Translations under genes and position numbers: made by a program
The notes under the pieces: model-generated
What the model saw: the letters and a program-made list of their open reading frames with translations, nothing else
Told to the model about the DNA's origin: nothing
Database searches by the model: none
NCBI RefSeq assembly: GCF_019041915.1
Contig: NZ_JAHPYF010000008.1
Span: 1-64,000 of the forward strand
DNA: 64,000 nt
DNA from: Collinsella sp. MSK.8.10
Lineage (GTDB): Bacteria; Actinomycetota; Coriobacteriia; Coriobacteriales; Coriobacteriaceae
Direction of reading: 5' to 3'
In this document: one piece after another, positions 56,877-64,000 of the stretch
Numbering within the stretch: position 1 is the first letter of the stretch
How the letters are laid out: the number at the start of each line of letters is the position of its first letter

Positions 56877-57089
56877 CGCCTCATCCTCGCTAATTCTTTA
56901 AGAAGCCTTTACGTTTCCGTGTAATTCCCGTCCATTATCGCGCAGGTCGCCACTACATTGCGCCACACCGCCACACGTGCGCGTTAATATGGCTGGTTGT
57001 TGTGCGCAGACACCAATTGCAGCGCATATCTTGGTAACAATCGGGTAAACCCCCGCTTTCGTACGTTTTAGTTTGTGAGGAGTCTCAGC

Positions 57090-59390
57090 ATGTTCGCTGC
57101 CGCCATCTCGCTCGTCGGTCTTGCGGCGACCGTCTACCTTGTCTTGCGCGAGGCCAAGGCCATTCGCGCTCAGTCGGGCACCGTTGCCAAAAGCGCTCTT
57201 GGGTGGAGCGTCGCCTTCGGCCTGTTCCAGGTCTTTTTGACTATTTGGGGCGCCGTGGGCCTCGTCGCTCAAAACGAGCCGCTCGCCTTTGTGATGCTCA
57301 TCCTGACCAACGCCATCCTCACCGGCTGCGCTTGGGCCAGCATCGCACGCGACCGCATCGCCCCGCGCGTCTTTGCGTTCGCCGCGCCCGACGCCCCCGC
57401 CCCCACCGGCAAGCTCGCCCGCCTGCGCGGCGCCTTTGTGGGCAAACCGCTCGTCGCCGCCGTCCTGTGCCTGCTGCTCGCCGGCGTCTTTGCGCTGCTG
57501 GGCATGGAGGTATCGTCCAACCACGACTTTACCTGGGTCTACCCCCTGTGCATCCTGCTCGAGTGGGCCATCATCACCACGCTCATGGTCGGCTTGTTCT
57601 TCCTATTCCAGCGCCACGGCGCAGCCCCCGCGGTCCTGGCCTTTGCCCTCTTTATCCTGGGCATTGCCGAGTTCTTCGTTATCACGTTTAAGTCCATGCC
57701 CATCCAGCCGGGCGACCTTTCGGCCATCTCCACCGCCGCCGCGGTCGCCGGCACCGGCTACACCTTCTCCATCTCGCTGTTCTGCGTGCTGTCCATGGGC
57801 TTTACCGCCATCGCCATGCTGCTGTGCGAGTACGCTGGCCTGGTGGCACCGCACCGTCAGAAGGGCGCCGCCAACGCCAAGCGCATGCTGCTCACCAACC
57901 TGCTCGTGGCCGTGCTGTGCCTGGGCGGTGTGACCGCGCATGTTACGCTCATCGACTACTACAACACTCTCGGCATCACCGTCTACACCTGGCGTCCGCT
58001 CGAGAGCTACTGGCGCGAGGGCTACCTGCCTGCCTTTATTAGTGCGGCACAGTCCATCAAGCCGCCCAAACCCGCCGACTACTCCGTCGACGATGCCAAG
58101 GCCACGCTCAAAAAGTACGCCAAGGCCTACGACAAGTCCGACGCGGCCAAGAGCGACGAGCGCGCCGCCGCCCAGGAGCAGTTCGACAGCGAGAAGCCCA
58201 CGGTCATCGCCATCATGAACGAGACGTTCTCGGATCTGTCGATCTACCAGAACATGCGCGCCGGCTACGAGGGTCCGCAGTACTTTAAGAGCCTGTCCGA
58301 CTGCCTCAGCCGCGGCAAGCTCTACGTGAGCGCCTACGGCGGCGGCACCGCCAATACCGAGTTTGAGTTTATGACCGGCAACTCCATGGCCAACCTGGGC
58401 TCGGGCGTGTACCCCTACACCATCTACAACATGGAAACGACCGGGAACCTGGCAGAGCAGTTCAAATCGCTCGGCTATTCCACCACGGCTATGCACCCCA
58501 ATCACGCAACCAACTGGAACCGCGAGAACGTCTACAAGGACTTTGGCTTTGACCAGTTCCTGTCCATCAACGATTTCCAGGGAGCCGACACCTTGCGCGG
58601 CATGGTGACCGACCAGGCTACCTACGACAAGATTCTTGAGCTGCTCGACCAGAACGCCGATCCGCAGTTTATCTTCGACGTGACCATGCAGAACCACTCG
58701 GGCTACGATACGGGTCTGCTGCCGGTCGACAAGCAGATGCACCTCAACATCGACACGACCGATCTGGACGCCAAGACCGTCGAGGACGGCACGCTCTCCG
58801 ATGTCGACGAGTATGTCTCGTGCATCGAGCAGTCCGACCAGGCGCTTCGCTACTTCCTCAACGCCCTGAGCAAGCTCGACCGTAAGGTGGTCGTGGTGTT
58901 CTGGGGCGACCACCAGCCGTTCTTCCCGTCCAAGTTCAACGATAAGTGGTTTACCGGCGAAGACGATGCCACGCATCAGGAGCGCCTGTGGCAGACCGAC
59001 TACATCATTTGGGCTAACTACGACGTTGCCGGTTGCGACCAGACGAGCGAGGTCGACGACCTGTCCACCAACTACCTGTCCACCCAGCTTATGCAGCTGA
59101 TCGGCGCCCCGCTTTCCGACTACCAGAAGGCGCACATGACGCTGCGCGAGTCGCTGCCCGCTATCAACTCGGTGGGCTACGAGGACGCCAGCCTGCGCTG
59201 GGCGCTTTCCTCCAACGTCACCGGTGACGACGCCGATGCCGCAGCCGCCACCAAGGCGCGCGAAGATTACGCCAAGATGCAGTACTACGAGATGTTCCGC
59301 GACGGCAAGAACGTGTACACCGAGCACTTCCAGACCGAGGCCAACGAGACCGACCCCAACCTGGCACCGGGTACGACCAAGATCAAGTAG
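57090..59390 (+). CDS. LTA synthase family sulfatase (phosphoglycerol transferase-like)
   Basis: 766-aa membrane enzyme that probably transfers glycerol-phosphate or a similar group onto a lipid- or glycan-linked polymer outside the membrane. The N-terminal half has about seven membrane segments. The extracellular alkaline-phosphatase-fold domain has the metal/nucleophile motif NETFSD (Thr), GGGTANTEFEFMTGNSM and the Asp-His pair in WGDHQPFFPSKF. ATG 57090 has GAGGAG upstream. Arranged like LtaS/LTA-synthase-family proteins, but the exact polymer in this lineage is unknown. Confidence 0.9.
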   Translation: MFAAAISLVGLAATVYLVLREAKAIRAQSGTVAKSALGWSVAFGLFQVFLTIWGAVGLVAQNEPLAFVMLILTNAILTGCAWASIARDRIAPRVFAFAAPDAPAPTGKLARLRGAFVGKPLVAAVLCLLLAGVFALLGMEVSSNHDFTWVYPLCILLEWAIITTLMVGLFFLFQRHGAAPAVLAFALFILGIAEFFVITFKSMPIQPGDLSAISTAAAVAGTGYTFSISLFCVLSMGFTAIAMLLCEYAGLVAPHRQKGAANAKRMLLTNLLVAVLCLGGVTAHVTLIDYYNTLGITVYTWRPLESYWREGYLPAFISAAQSIKPPKPADYSVDDAKATLKKYAKAYDKSDAAKSDERAAAQEQFDSEKPTVIAIMNETFSDLSIYQNMRAGYEGPQYFKSLSDCLSRGKLYVSAYGGGTANTEFEFMTGNSMANLGSGVYPYTIYNMETTGNLAEQFKSLGYSTTAMHPNHATNWNRENVYKDFGFDQFLSINDFQGADTLRGMVTDQATYDKILELLDQNADPQFIFDVTMQNHSGYDTGLLPVDKQMHLNIDTTDLDAKTVEDGTLSDVDEYVSCIEQSDQALRYFLNALSKLDRKVVVVFWGDHQPFFPSKFNDKWFTGEDDATHQERLWQTDYIIWANYDVAGCDQTSEVDDLSTNYLSTQLMQLIGAPLSDYQKAHMTLRESLPAINSVGYEDASLRWALSSNVTGDDADAAAATKAREDYAKMQYYEMFRDGKNVYTEHFQTEANETDPNLAPGTTKIK

Positions 59391-59417
59391 CGACCAGCTG
59401 CGAGTTCATAACTGAAA

Positions 59418-59547
59418 CGTCTGTCCGGGCGGAGACATATAAGGTTCCCTGCTCGGACAGTCCTGCGCAAGACGGGGGCCACATTAAGTGGCCCCCTTTG
59501 CGTGCGGAACTCGCGATGAACCTTACATACCTCCGCCCGGACAGACG
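59418..59547. repeat. 30-nt inverted repeat enclosing a terminator hairpin
   Basis: Left arm begins CGTCTGTCCGGGCGGAG; the right arm is its complement with three differences in 30. The interior carries the 59474 terminator. CGAGTTC (59401) also matches GAACTCG (59507), a crossing pair. Confidence 0.75.
59474..59499 (+). terminator. Terminator of the LTA-synthase-like gene
   Basis: GGGGGCCAC and GTGGCCCCC with a 5-nt loop, then TTT; 84 bp past the stop codon. Confidence 0.78.
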
Positions 59548-59602
59548 CCTTGTTGTTGGGACACGGCTTGTCATAGGGGTATCCGCTGAACATATATAAG
59601 TT

Positions 59603-59632
59603 GAAGGCCACGTTATGTGGCCTTCTTTGTTT
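59603..59632 (+). terminator. Second terminator in the same region
   Basis: GAAGGCCAC and GTGGCCTTC with a 5-nt loop, followed by TTTGTTT. Resembles the first terminator, including an upstream CATAT-TAAG and downstream TTTGCG-like sequence, as if duplicated. Confidence 0.72.
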
Positions 59633-59872
59633 GCGGAAAGTGTGTCCCGGAATTCTTGTCTGGAATGGGATGCAGTTTCCGCTTGGGACCCGATTGGGAA
59701 AGTGTGTCCCACTATTCAGCTGGATTCCGGGATGTATTTTCCGGTTGAGGCTCGTTGGGAAAGTGCGTCCCACTTTGGGGGCTGATTCTGGGACGTGGTT
59801 TCCGGTTGGCTCTCATTGGGAAAGTTCATCCCATTTCTCGGCCTAATTATGGGACGCAGTTTCCGCTTGCGG
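59633..59872. repeat. Family B tandem palindrome array, locus 2
   Basis: Half unit 59633-59648, full palindromes at 59667-59710 (44 bp), 59729-59771 (43) and 59790-59832 (43), and a left arm from 59851. Four spacers, each exactly 18 nt (59649, 59711, 59772 and 59833). Arms are GGGAYGYRGTTTCC/GGGAAAGTGYRTCCC-like. Same design as locus 1 but with different loops and spacers. Confidence 0.85.
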
Positions 59873-59938
59873 AGTCTCCACTCAACAGAAAACCCGGGTG
59901 GCCTGTTTTTTTGGGTTGTCGATATGTTCGACTGGCTA

Positions 59939-62900
59939 CTAGTGGGTCTTGCGGCGCTTGATCAGCATGATGAGGGCTATCACTACGAGCGTTGCTCCCG
60001 CTGCTGCTGCAGTGGCGACTAGGGCGAATGTTTGGTCGCCGGTGTTTGCGAGGTTCTTCGCTGTGGTCGTAGTCTTGACCTTGGTGTCGATCTTAGCTCC
60101 GTTGTCGGACTTGGGCTTGTCCGGGTTCGTCGGGGTCTCAGGAGTCTCGGGGTCCTTTGAGCCTTCGGAATCGGTTGGGCCGGCGGTGTTTACCAGCGTA
60201 TGGTCCAGGAACTTCTTGGCGCCCGCACTTGCCTGTGAGAACAGGCGGCGCGTGCGGATCGGGGTGGCGTTCACCGTTGTGGGCGCCGTCTCCTCGGCCT
60301 CGATATTCACGAGCGTCGTGCCGGTGTCGAGGCCCACGTCGTTGTATCCCACGTGGCAGTAATACTGCGCACCGTCATCGTCTGCGGTCAGGTCAATCTC
60401 GAGCTTTGAGGCCGTTCCAGCCGCGAGGTTGCCATCGGCACCCACGAGCTTAAACTCTGTCTCGCCGCGGCCCTTGCGGTACCACATATAGGTCGGTGCC
60501 AGCCCTGTTTCGCTATCGTCGGCACCGAGTTGCTTCACATGGCCAATCGCCGAGAGCGTCAGGTGGCTTCCCGCCGCGCGCTCAACCGAAGAGTCGTATC
60601 CAAGATCCGACCCCTCCGCAGCATCCGCCGCAGGTCCGCTCACGGTCATCGTCATGCCATCGGGCATGGTCTTGACCGTGATGATTGCCGAGCGAATACC
60701 TGTTTCGGTCGTGGATCCGTTCTTAACGGCGGCGATGGCGAATCGATACTCCGTATTGGGCTGCAGCCCATCCCACTTGAGCGAGGTCTGCGTGTTGTCG
60801 GCAATCTTCCAGCTATTGACGACCGCATCCGCCGCATTGCTCTGCAGCATGCCCACGCCGTAGCTAAAGCCACTCTTGTTTGCGAGTACATCGTCCCAGC
60901 TAAACGTAACGCTGGTCGAATCGACGGCGTTTGCCGTAAAGCCCGTCACGGCCGGCGCGTCGGGCATCTCGACGTCCTTAACGTCATAGCCCACGATCCA
61001 GAACTGGTCGGTGTCCTTGGTGCCGAGCTTGTCGCCCGAGTCTGCCTCGAACTTGTCGACATCCACCGCGTTGACGCCCAGACGCCACACAAAACCGTAC
61101 TTGCCCTGCGCGGCCTCGGGCAGGTTGTCGACGGTGCCGCCGTATTCGGTCGATTCACTCGAGGAGTTACCCGTAGTAAAGCCGGCGTTGGCACCAAAGC
61201 ACAGGCCGCCAAACAACTCGTGCTTTGCGAGCTTCGCGCCCATGACAACGCTGCCGTTCAGCGTCAAGCCGAGCTCGAGCTCCTGCTCCTTGCCCTCCTC
61301 GACTTCGATGGTCTGCTCAATGCTCGCCCCCGACTGCGCGGCGGCGCCGTTAAACCCATCGTGCGTGTAGGCGCGCGTTACGCCAGGCTTGCCCAGGCCA
61401 AAGGAATCCCCAACGGGAGTCTCGCCGTTGAGCGTCGTTTGATAGGTTCCGGGTTCTCCCGACCGGTTGGTCAAAAAGTAGCTGAGCGGCGTCATATTGT
61501 GCTGTTTGGCAATGCGGTCATAGGCCTCGACATTAACGACCGAGGTCTGCGCGCCGAGCGACACGGGCGCCGCCATCACGCCCTTGCCACCAGTTTCCTC
61601 ATTTTCGATCTCATACTCGTAATAGACCATCGGAATCGTGTAGAGCACGGCCTTGTCACCCTCGCCGGCATGCGACTCATAGCTTACGCTTGCGCTGACC
61701 GTGCGCTCGCTCCGGTAGTCATAGCATCCCTCGGCGGCAAAATCGACTGAAGCATTCATCGCGACCAGGGGCGGACCGGTCTGCACCTCGACGGCAACGC
61801 CCAACTCGGCGCCAATGGTATAGCCCTGGGATGTCCCCGTGCCCTTTTCCTCTCCGTATGACGTGCCGCCCAACACCAGATAGCCGTATGCCTGCTCCAG
61901 ATCCTCAACATAGGGCGCATCCTGCAGCACGGCAAGCACGCGCGGGTTGGTATAGACCTTGTAGCGGTCCTTGTACGTGATCTTGACGCTGTCGTTGTCG
62001 ACATCGGGCAGCGCGAGCGAGATAAATGTGCCGTAGGTAGTGCCGCGACGGTTGCTCTCGCTAATCACCTGCTCCTCGCCGCGGCGCACCTTTCCGTTCT
62101 CGTCGAGCGAAAAATGCGAGGCGGTCATCCAATAGTAGTCATCGTTCTTGCGCAGGTCCTCGTCGCGGTGCTTGCCCACCACGGCGATAAAGCTCTCGTT
62201 ATAGCGGTCCGAACCCGAGACGCTGCCCGCCTTGACGTCGCTGATCCACACCTGCTCTATACCCTTGTGGTCATGCTTGTTGCTGCTGTTGTATTGCTGA
62301 CCGCTCATGCTCATGGTTCCGACCATGGACCCCAAGCCCTGAGCCCCGCTCTGTGCCGTGTTGCAGGCAAAGTCGCGGAACACATCGCCGCCCACGAGCA
62401 CCTCGTCGACCGCCAGCTGCTCGGACAGGCCGTCAAGGTTGGCAGTGGCAAGGGCAATAGGCGCCAAGGTGCACGGATAGCGCTTATCCTGAGCGCTATC
62501 CTTCCATGCGCTGTTGGGCACATGCATCAGCCCATAGGAGGCGAGGAGCCCGTCTCTGTATTCCTTACAATCGGAAAGCTTGAACTCGCCAGACTCCGAG
62601 TCAAAATACGCGTAGCGGTACAGCGCGCCGTACAGCCCCTTGCTGCCGTCAGAAGCGCCGTAATCAAAAGCACTGCGTTGCCAGTCATAGCCCGCAAGAA
62701 TAAGGCCCGTGACGGTTTCACCCGTCTTCTTTCCTTCTTCATCGTAGGCGGCAAACGTGCCGAACGTCGCATTCGCAGCGACCATGGTCTTGCCGTTCGC
62801 GGAGAGGGAGATTGCGCCCGCGTCGCCCAGAGCATCGACATGGACGAGCGCACCCTTGGATGCATCCCACGAAAACAGCTCGCAATGCGTCGACTTATCA

Positions 62901-64000
62901 ATATTCTTCTTGCCGTAGGGTGCCGAGACCACGATGGCGAGGTCATCGCAAAAATCGCGATCGAGGTCGCCGGCCGCTAGCGAAACGACAGGAGCTGACT
63001 GAAGCTGCGTCCAGGAGTCGTTCCCGCCCTTGTTGTGCGTGGTGTAGTCCGCGGCGTTACCGGCATCGATCTTGACGACGCTTTGCTTCCAGTTGCCGCC
63101 CTCCAAGTCATACATGTCGACTACAGCCTTGCGCACGCCGTTCTCGTCGACATAGCAGCCCGCGTAGACAAAAAGCTCGTCGACGCCGTCGCCATCGACA
63201 TCGCCCGCCTCGACATCAAAGACGGCGTCGTGCTCTTGCAGGTAACCGGCATCCAGGTACTTAAAACGGCCTTCGTACATCATATTAGTGTTGACCGTCA
63301 CCGGCAGGTGTGTGTCGAGAGTGCGCGTACGCCCGTTGCTAAACGAGTAGAGGACCAGCTCAACCTTTCCGGCGTATGACTTGCCGTCAATCGTCGTGGA
63401 GGAACTGTCGCCGTAGGCACGGAGCTCGGCAACGCGGCTCTTTTTGCCCGTGCTGGCGTCGCTGCAGAACTCAACACTCGTGGCGTGAATGCCCGAGAAA
63501 CCGTTGTTGTCGTTGGCGAGTACTGTTGAGGACTCATTGTTGCTTAGGTACGACCAGGTGCCGCCACCGTAGTCGCTATGCTTGTAGAGATCGCTGTTCG
63601 TATCGAAGTTGTTGACGTTTTGCCAGAACTTTGCGGCGCCCCACACACTTCCATAGCCATCGGTGAGTTTGCTGCTGCCGCCAATGTCACCGCGCTCGAC
63701 GTTCTCGAGCTTGTCGCGCAGAGTGTAGCGATTGCCATGGCTACCGTTAGCTGCCATATAGACCTCGCTGCGCGTGGCAAACGTCGTGGGGGTATCAGTG
63801 GAATAGGGGCCAACGGTATCGGCCGGAATGTCCTCGCTCGTGCCCAGACCCAGGGCTTGATAATCCTGCTCGGTCATATCGGTGATTGCGGGCGCGTCTG
63901 CCGCCTGGGCAACCTGGGGCGTGGCCGTGAAGCAGGCGACGCTCGTGGCGATCAACGCAGCAAGCGCCGCCGTCCCAACAAGCGGGATTTTCGACAGCCT
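59939..64000 (-). CDS. Large sortase-anchored surface protein with FG-GAP-like repeats and FN3 domain (5' end outside window)
   Basis: At least 1338 aa. The reading frame stays open to the right edge, so the start codon lies beyond position 64000. The first visible residues (KIPLVGTAALAALIATSVACF, then AQAADAP) are a signal-peptide core and cleavage site. FG-GAP/VCBS-like segments follow (DVEAGDVDGDGVDELFVYAG, LAAGDLDRDFCDDLAIVV, LALPDVDNDS). There is a long beta-rich middle, an FN3 domain (PDAPAVTGFTANAVDSTSVTFSW) and an Ig-like region. A Thr/Pro/Lys-rich wall spacer is followed by LANTG at 60038-60052, a hydrophobic stretch and KRRKTH. LAxTG fits class E sortases. Probably an adhesin or large extracellular scaffold; the ligand is unknown. 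Confidence 0.88.
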   Translation of the reverse strand, partial: RLSKIPLVGTAALAALIATSVACFTATPQVAQAADAPAITDMTEQDYQALGLGTSEDIPADTVGPYSTDTPTTFATRSEVYMAANGSHGNRYTLRDKLENVERGDIGGSSKLTDGYGSVWGAAKFWQNVNNFDTNSDLYKHSDYGGGTWSYLSNNESSTVLANDNNGFSGIHATSVEFCSDASTGKKSRVAELRAYGDSSSTTIDGKSYAGKVELVLYSFSNGRTRTLDTHLPVTVNTNMMYEGRFKYLDAGYLQEHDAVFDVEAGDVDGDGVDELFVYAGCYVDENGVRKAVVDMYDLEGGNWKQSVVKIDAGNAADYTTHNKGGNDSWTQLQSAPVVSLAAGDLDRDFCDDLAIVVSAPYGKKNIDKSTHCELFSWDASKGALVHVDALGDAGAISLSANGKTMVAANATFGTFAAYDEEGKKTGETVTGLILAGYDWQRSAFDYGASDGSKGLYGALYRYAYFDSESGEFKLSDCKEYRDGLLASYGLMHVPNSAWKDSAQDKRYPCTLAPIALATANLDGLSEQLAVDEVLVGGDVFRDFACNTAQSGAQGLGSMVGTMSMSGQQYNSSNKHDHKGIEQVWISDVKAGSVSGSDRYNESFIAVVGKHRDEDLRKNDDYYWMTASHFSLDENGKVRRGEEQVISESNRRGTTYGTFISLALPDVDNDSVKITYKDRYKVYTNPRVLAVLQDAPYVEDLEQAYGYLVLGGTSYGEEKGTGTSQGYTIGAELGVAVEVQTGPPLVAMNASVDFAAEGCYDYRSERTVSASVSYESHAGEGDKAVLYTIPMVYYEYEIENEETGGKGVMAAPVSLGAQTSVVNVEAYDRIAKQHNMTPLSYFLTNRSGEPGTYQTTLNGETPVGDSFGLGKPGVTRAYTHDGFNGAAAQSGASIEQTIEVEEGKEQELELGLTLNGSVVMGAKLAKHELFGGLCFGANAGFTTGNSSSESTEYGGTVDNLPEAAQGKYGFVWRLGVNAVDVDKFEADSGDKLGTKDTDQFWIVGYDVKDVEMPDAPAVTGFTANAVDSTSVTFSWDDVLANKSGFSYGVGMLQSNAADAVVNSWKIADNTQTSLKWDGLQPNTEYRFAIAAVKNGSTTETGIRSAIITVKTMPDGMTMTVSGPAADAAEGSDLGYDSSVERAAGSHLTLSAIGHVKQLGADDSETGLAPTYMWYRKGRGETEFKLVGADGNLAAGTASKLEIDLTADDDGAQYYCHVGYNDVGLDTGTTLVNIEAEETAPTTVNATPIRTRRLFSQASAGAKKFLDHTLVNTAGPTDSEGSKDPETPETPTNPDKPKSDNGAKIDTKVKTTTTAKNLANTGDQTFALVATAAAAGATLVVIALIMLIKRRKTH

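Larger units (their letters stand above)
59391..59938. other. Gene-free, repeat-rich region between the LTA-synthase-like gene and the surface protein
   Basis: 548 bp without a credible gene: 30-nt inverted arms (59418-59447 and 59518-59547), two terminator hairpins (59474 and 59603) and the family B array (59633-59872). It separates two convergent genes. Confidence 0.75.

Noticed and set aside
56898-57524. 208-codon minus-strand ORF opposite the LTA-synthase-like start
   Set aside because: Low-complexity antisense reading; no domain.
59285-59773. 162-codon minus-strand ORF over the repeats
   Set aside because: Composed of inverted repeats and the antisense 3' end of the LTA-synthase-like gene; no ribosome-binding site or homology seen.
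59633-59872. Possible CRISPR array at the second locus
   Set aside because: Same reasons; unit sequences are only partly conserved.

Overview
The window looks like a chromosomal segment of a high-GC anaerobic actinobacterium of the class Coriobacteriia, most likely Collinsella or a close relative. This is inferred from gene content, GC-rich codon use, ATP synthase subunit lengths and the density of palindromic intergenic repeats. No marker gene was searched and no complete rRNA gene is present. The left edge may lie in the leader of an rRNA operon that runs out of the window on the minus strand.

Layout. 0.2-7.3 kb: phosphohexomutase, homocysteine S-methyltransferase, a DtxR-type regulator, divergent peptidase T, an LCP cell-wall ligase and MurA. 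7.3-14.3 kb: a complete F1Fo ATP synthase operon (I-a-c-b-delta-alpha-gamma-beta-epsilon) on the minus strand, with a candidate promoter at 14.3 kb and a strong terminator at 7.3 kb. 14.5-21.4 kb: upp, glpK, tsaC, a HicAB toxin-antitoxin pair, prmC and prfA. This is the familiar prfA-prmC-tsaC-upp-atp neighbourhood with hicAB and glpK lying inside it. 21.6-33.1 kb: an M20 peptidase, a polar amino-acid ABC importer, a LacX-type epimerase, an acidic membrane protein, an MFS exporter, a low-molecular-weight tyrosine phosphatase, a DUF4143-type ATPase, a TIGR04076-like protein and pyridoxal kinase. 33.5-37.8 kb: a MarR regulator and a heterodimeric ABC exporter under a recognisable promoter with a possible operator. 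38.3-43.8 kb: a diguanylate cyclase, then a LysR gene divergent from a three-gene SDR/OFA-transporter/Gfo-Idh-MocA operon. 44.2-51.0 kb: Tex, a transaldolase-like enzyme, a HAD phosphatase and an RlmKL-like fusion. 51.1-55.9 kb: a KdpDE two-component pair next to Kup. 56-64 kb: a nitroreductase, an LTA-synthase-like sulfatase and a very large sortase-anchored surface protein that runs off the right edge.

Most genes are ordinary housekeeping or transport functions. Many long ORFs in other frames are shadows caused by the high GC content. The unusual content is intergenic. There are four copies of a ~160-bp structured element whose arms change together between copies. Two loci hold tandem ~44-bp palindromes separated by spacers of exactly 18 nt. 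A 33-bp palindrome occurs in six copies, four of them within 1-12 bp of a stop codon. Several single long inverted repeats complete the set. These are the best candidates for an undescribed RNA or repeat system. No CRISPR array, prophage, insertion sequence or tRNA gene was recognised.
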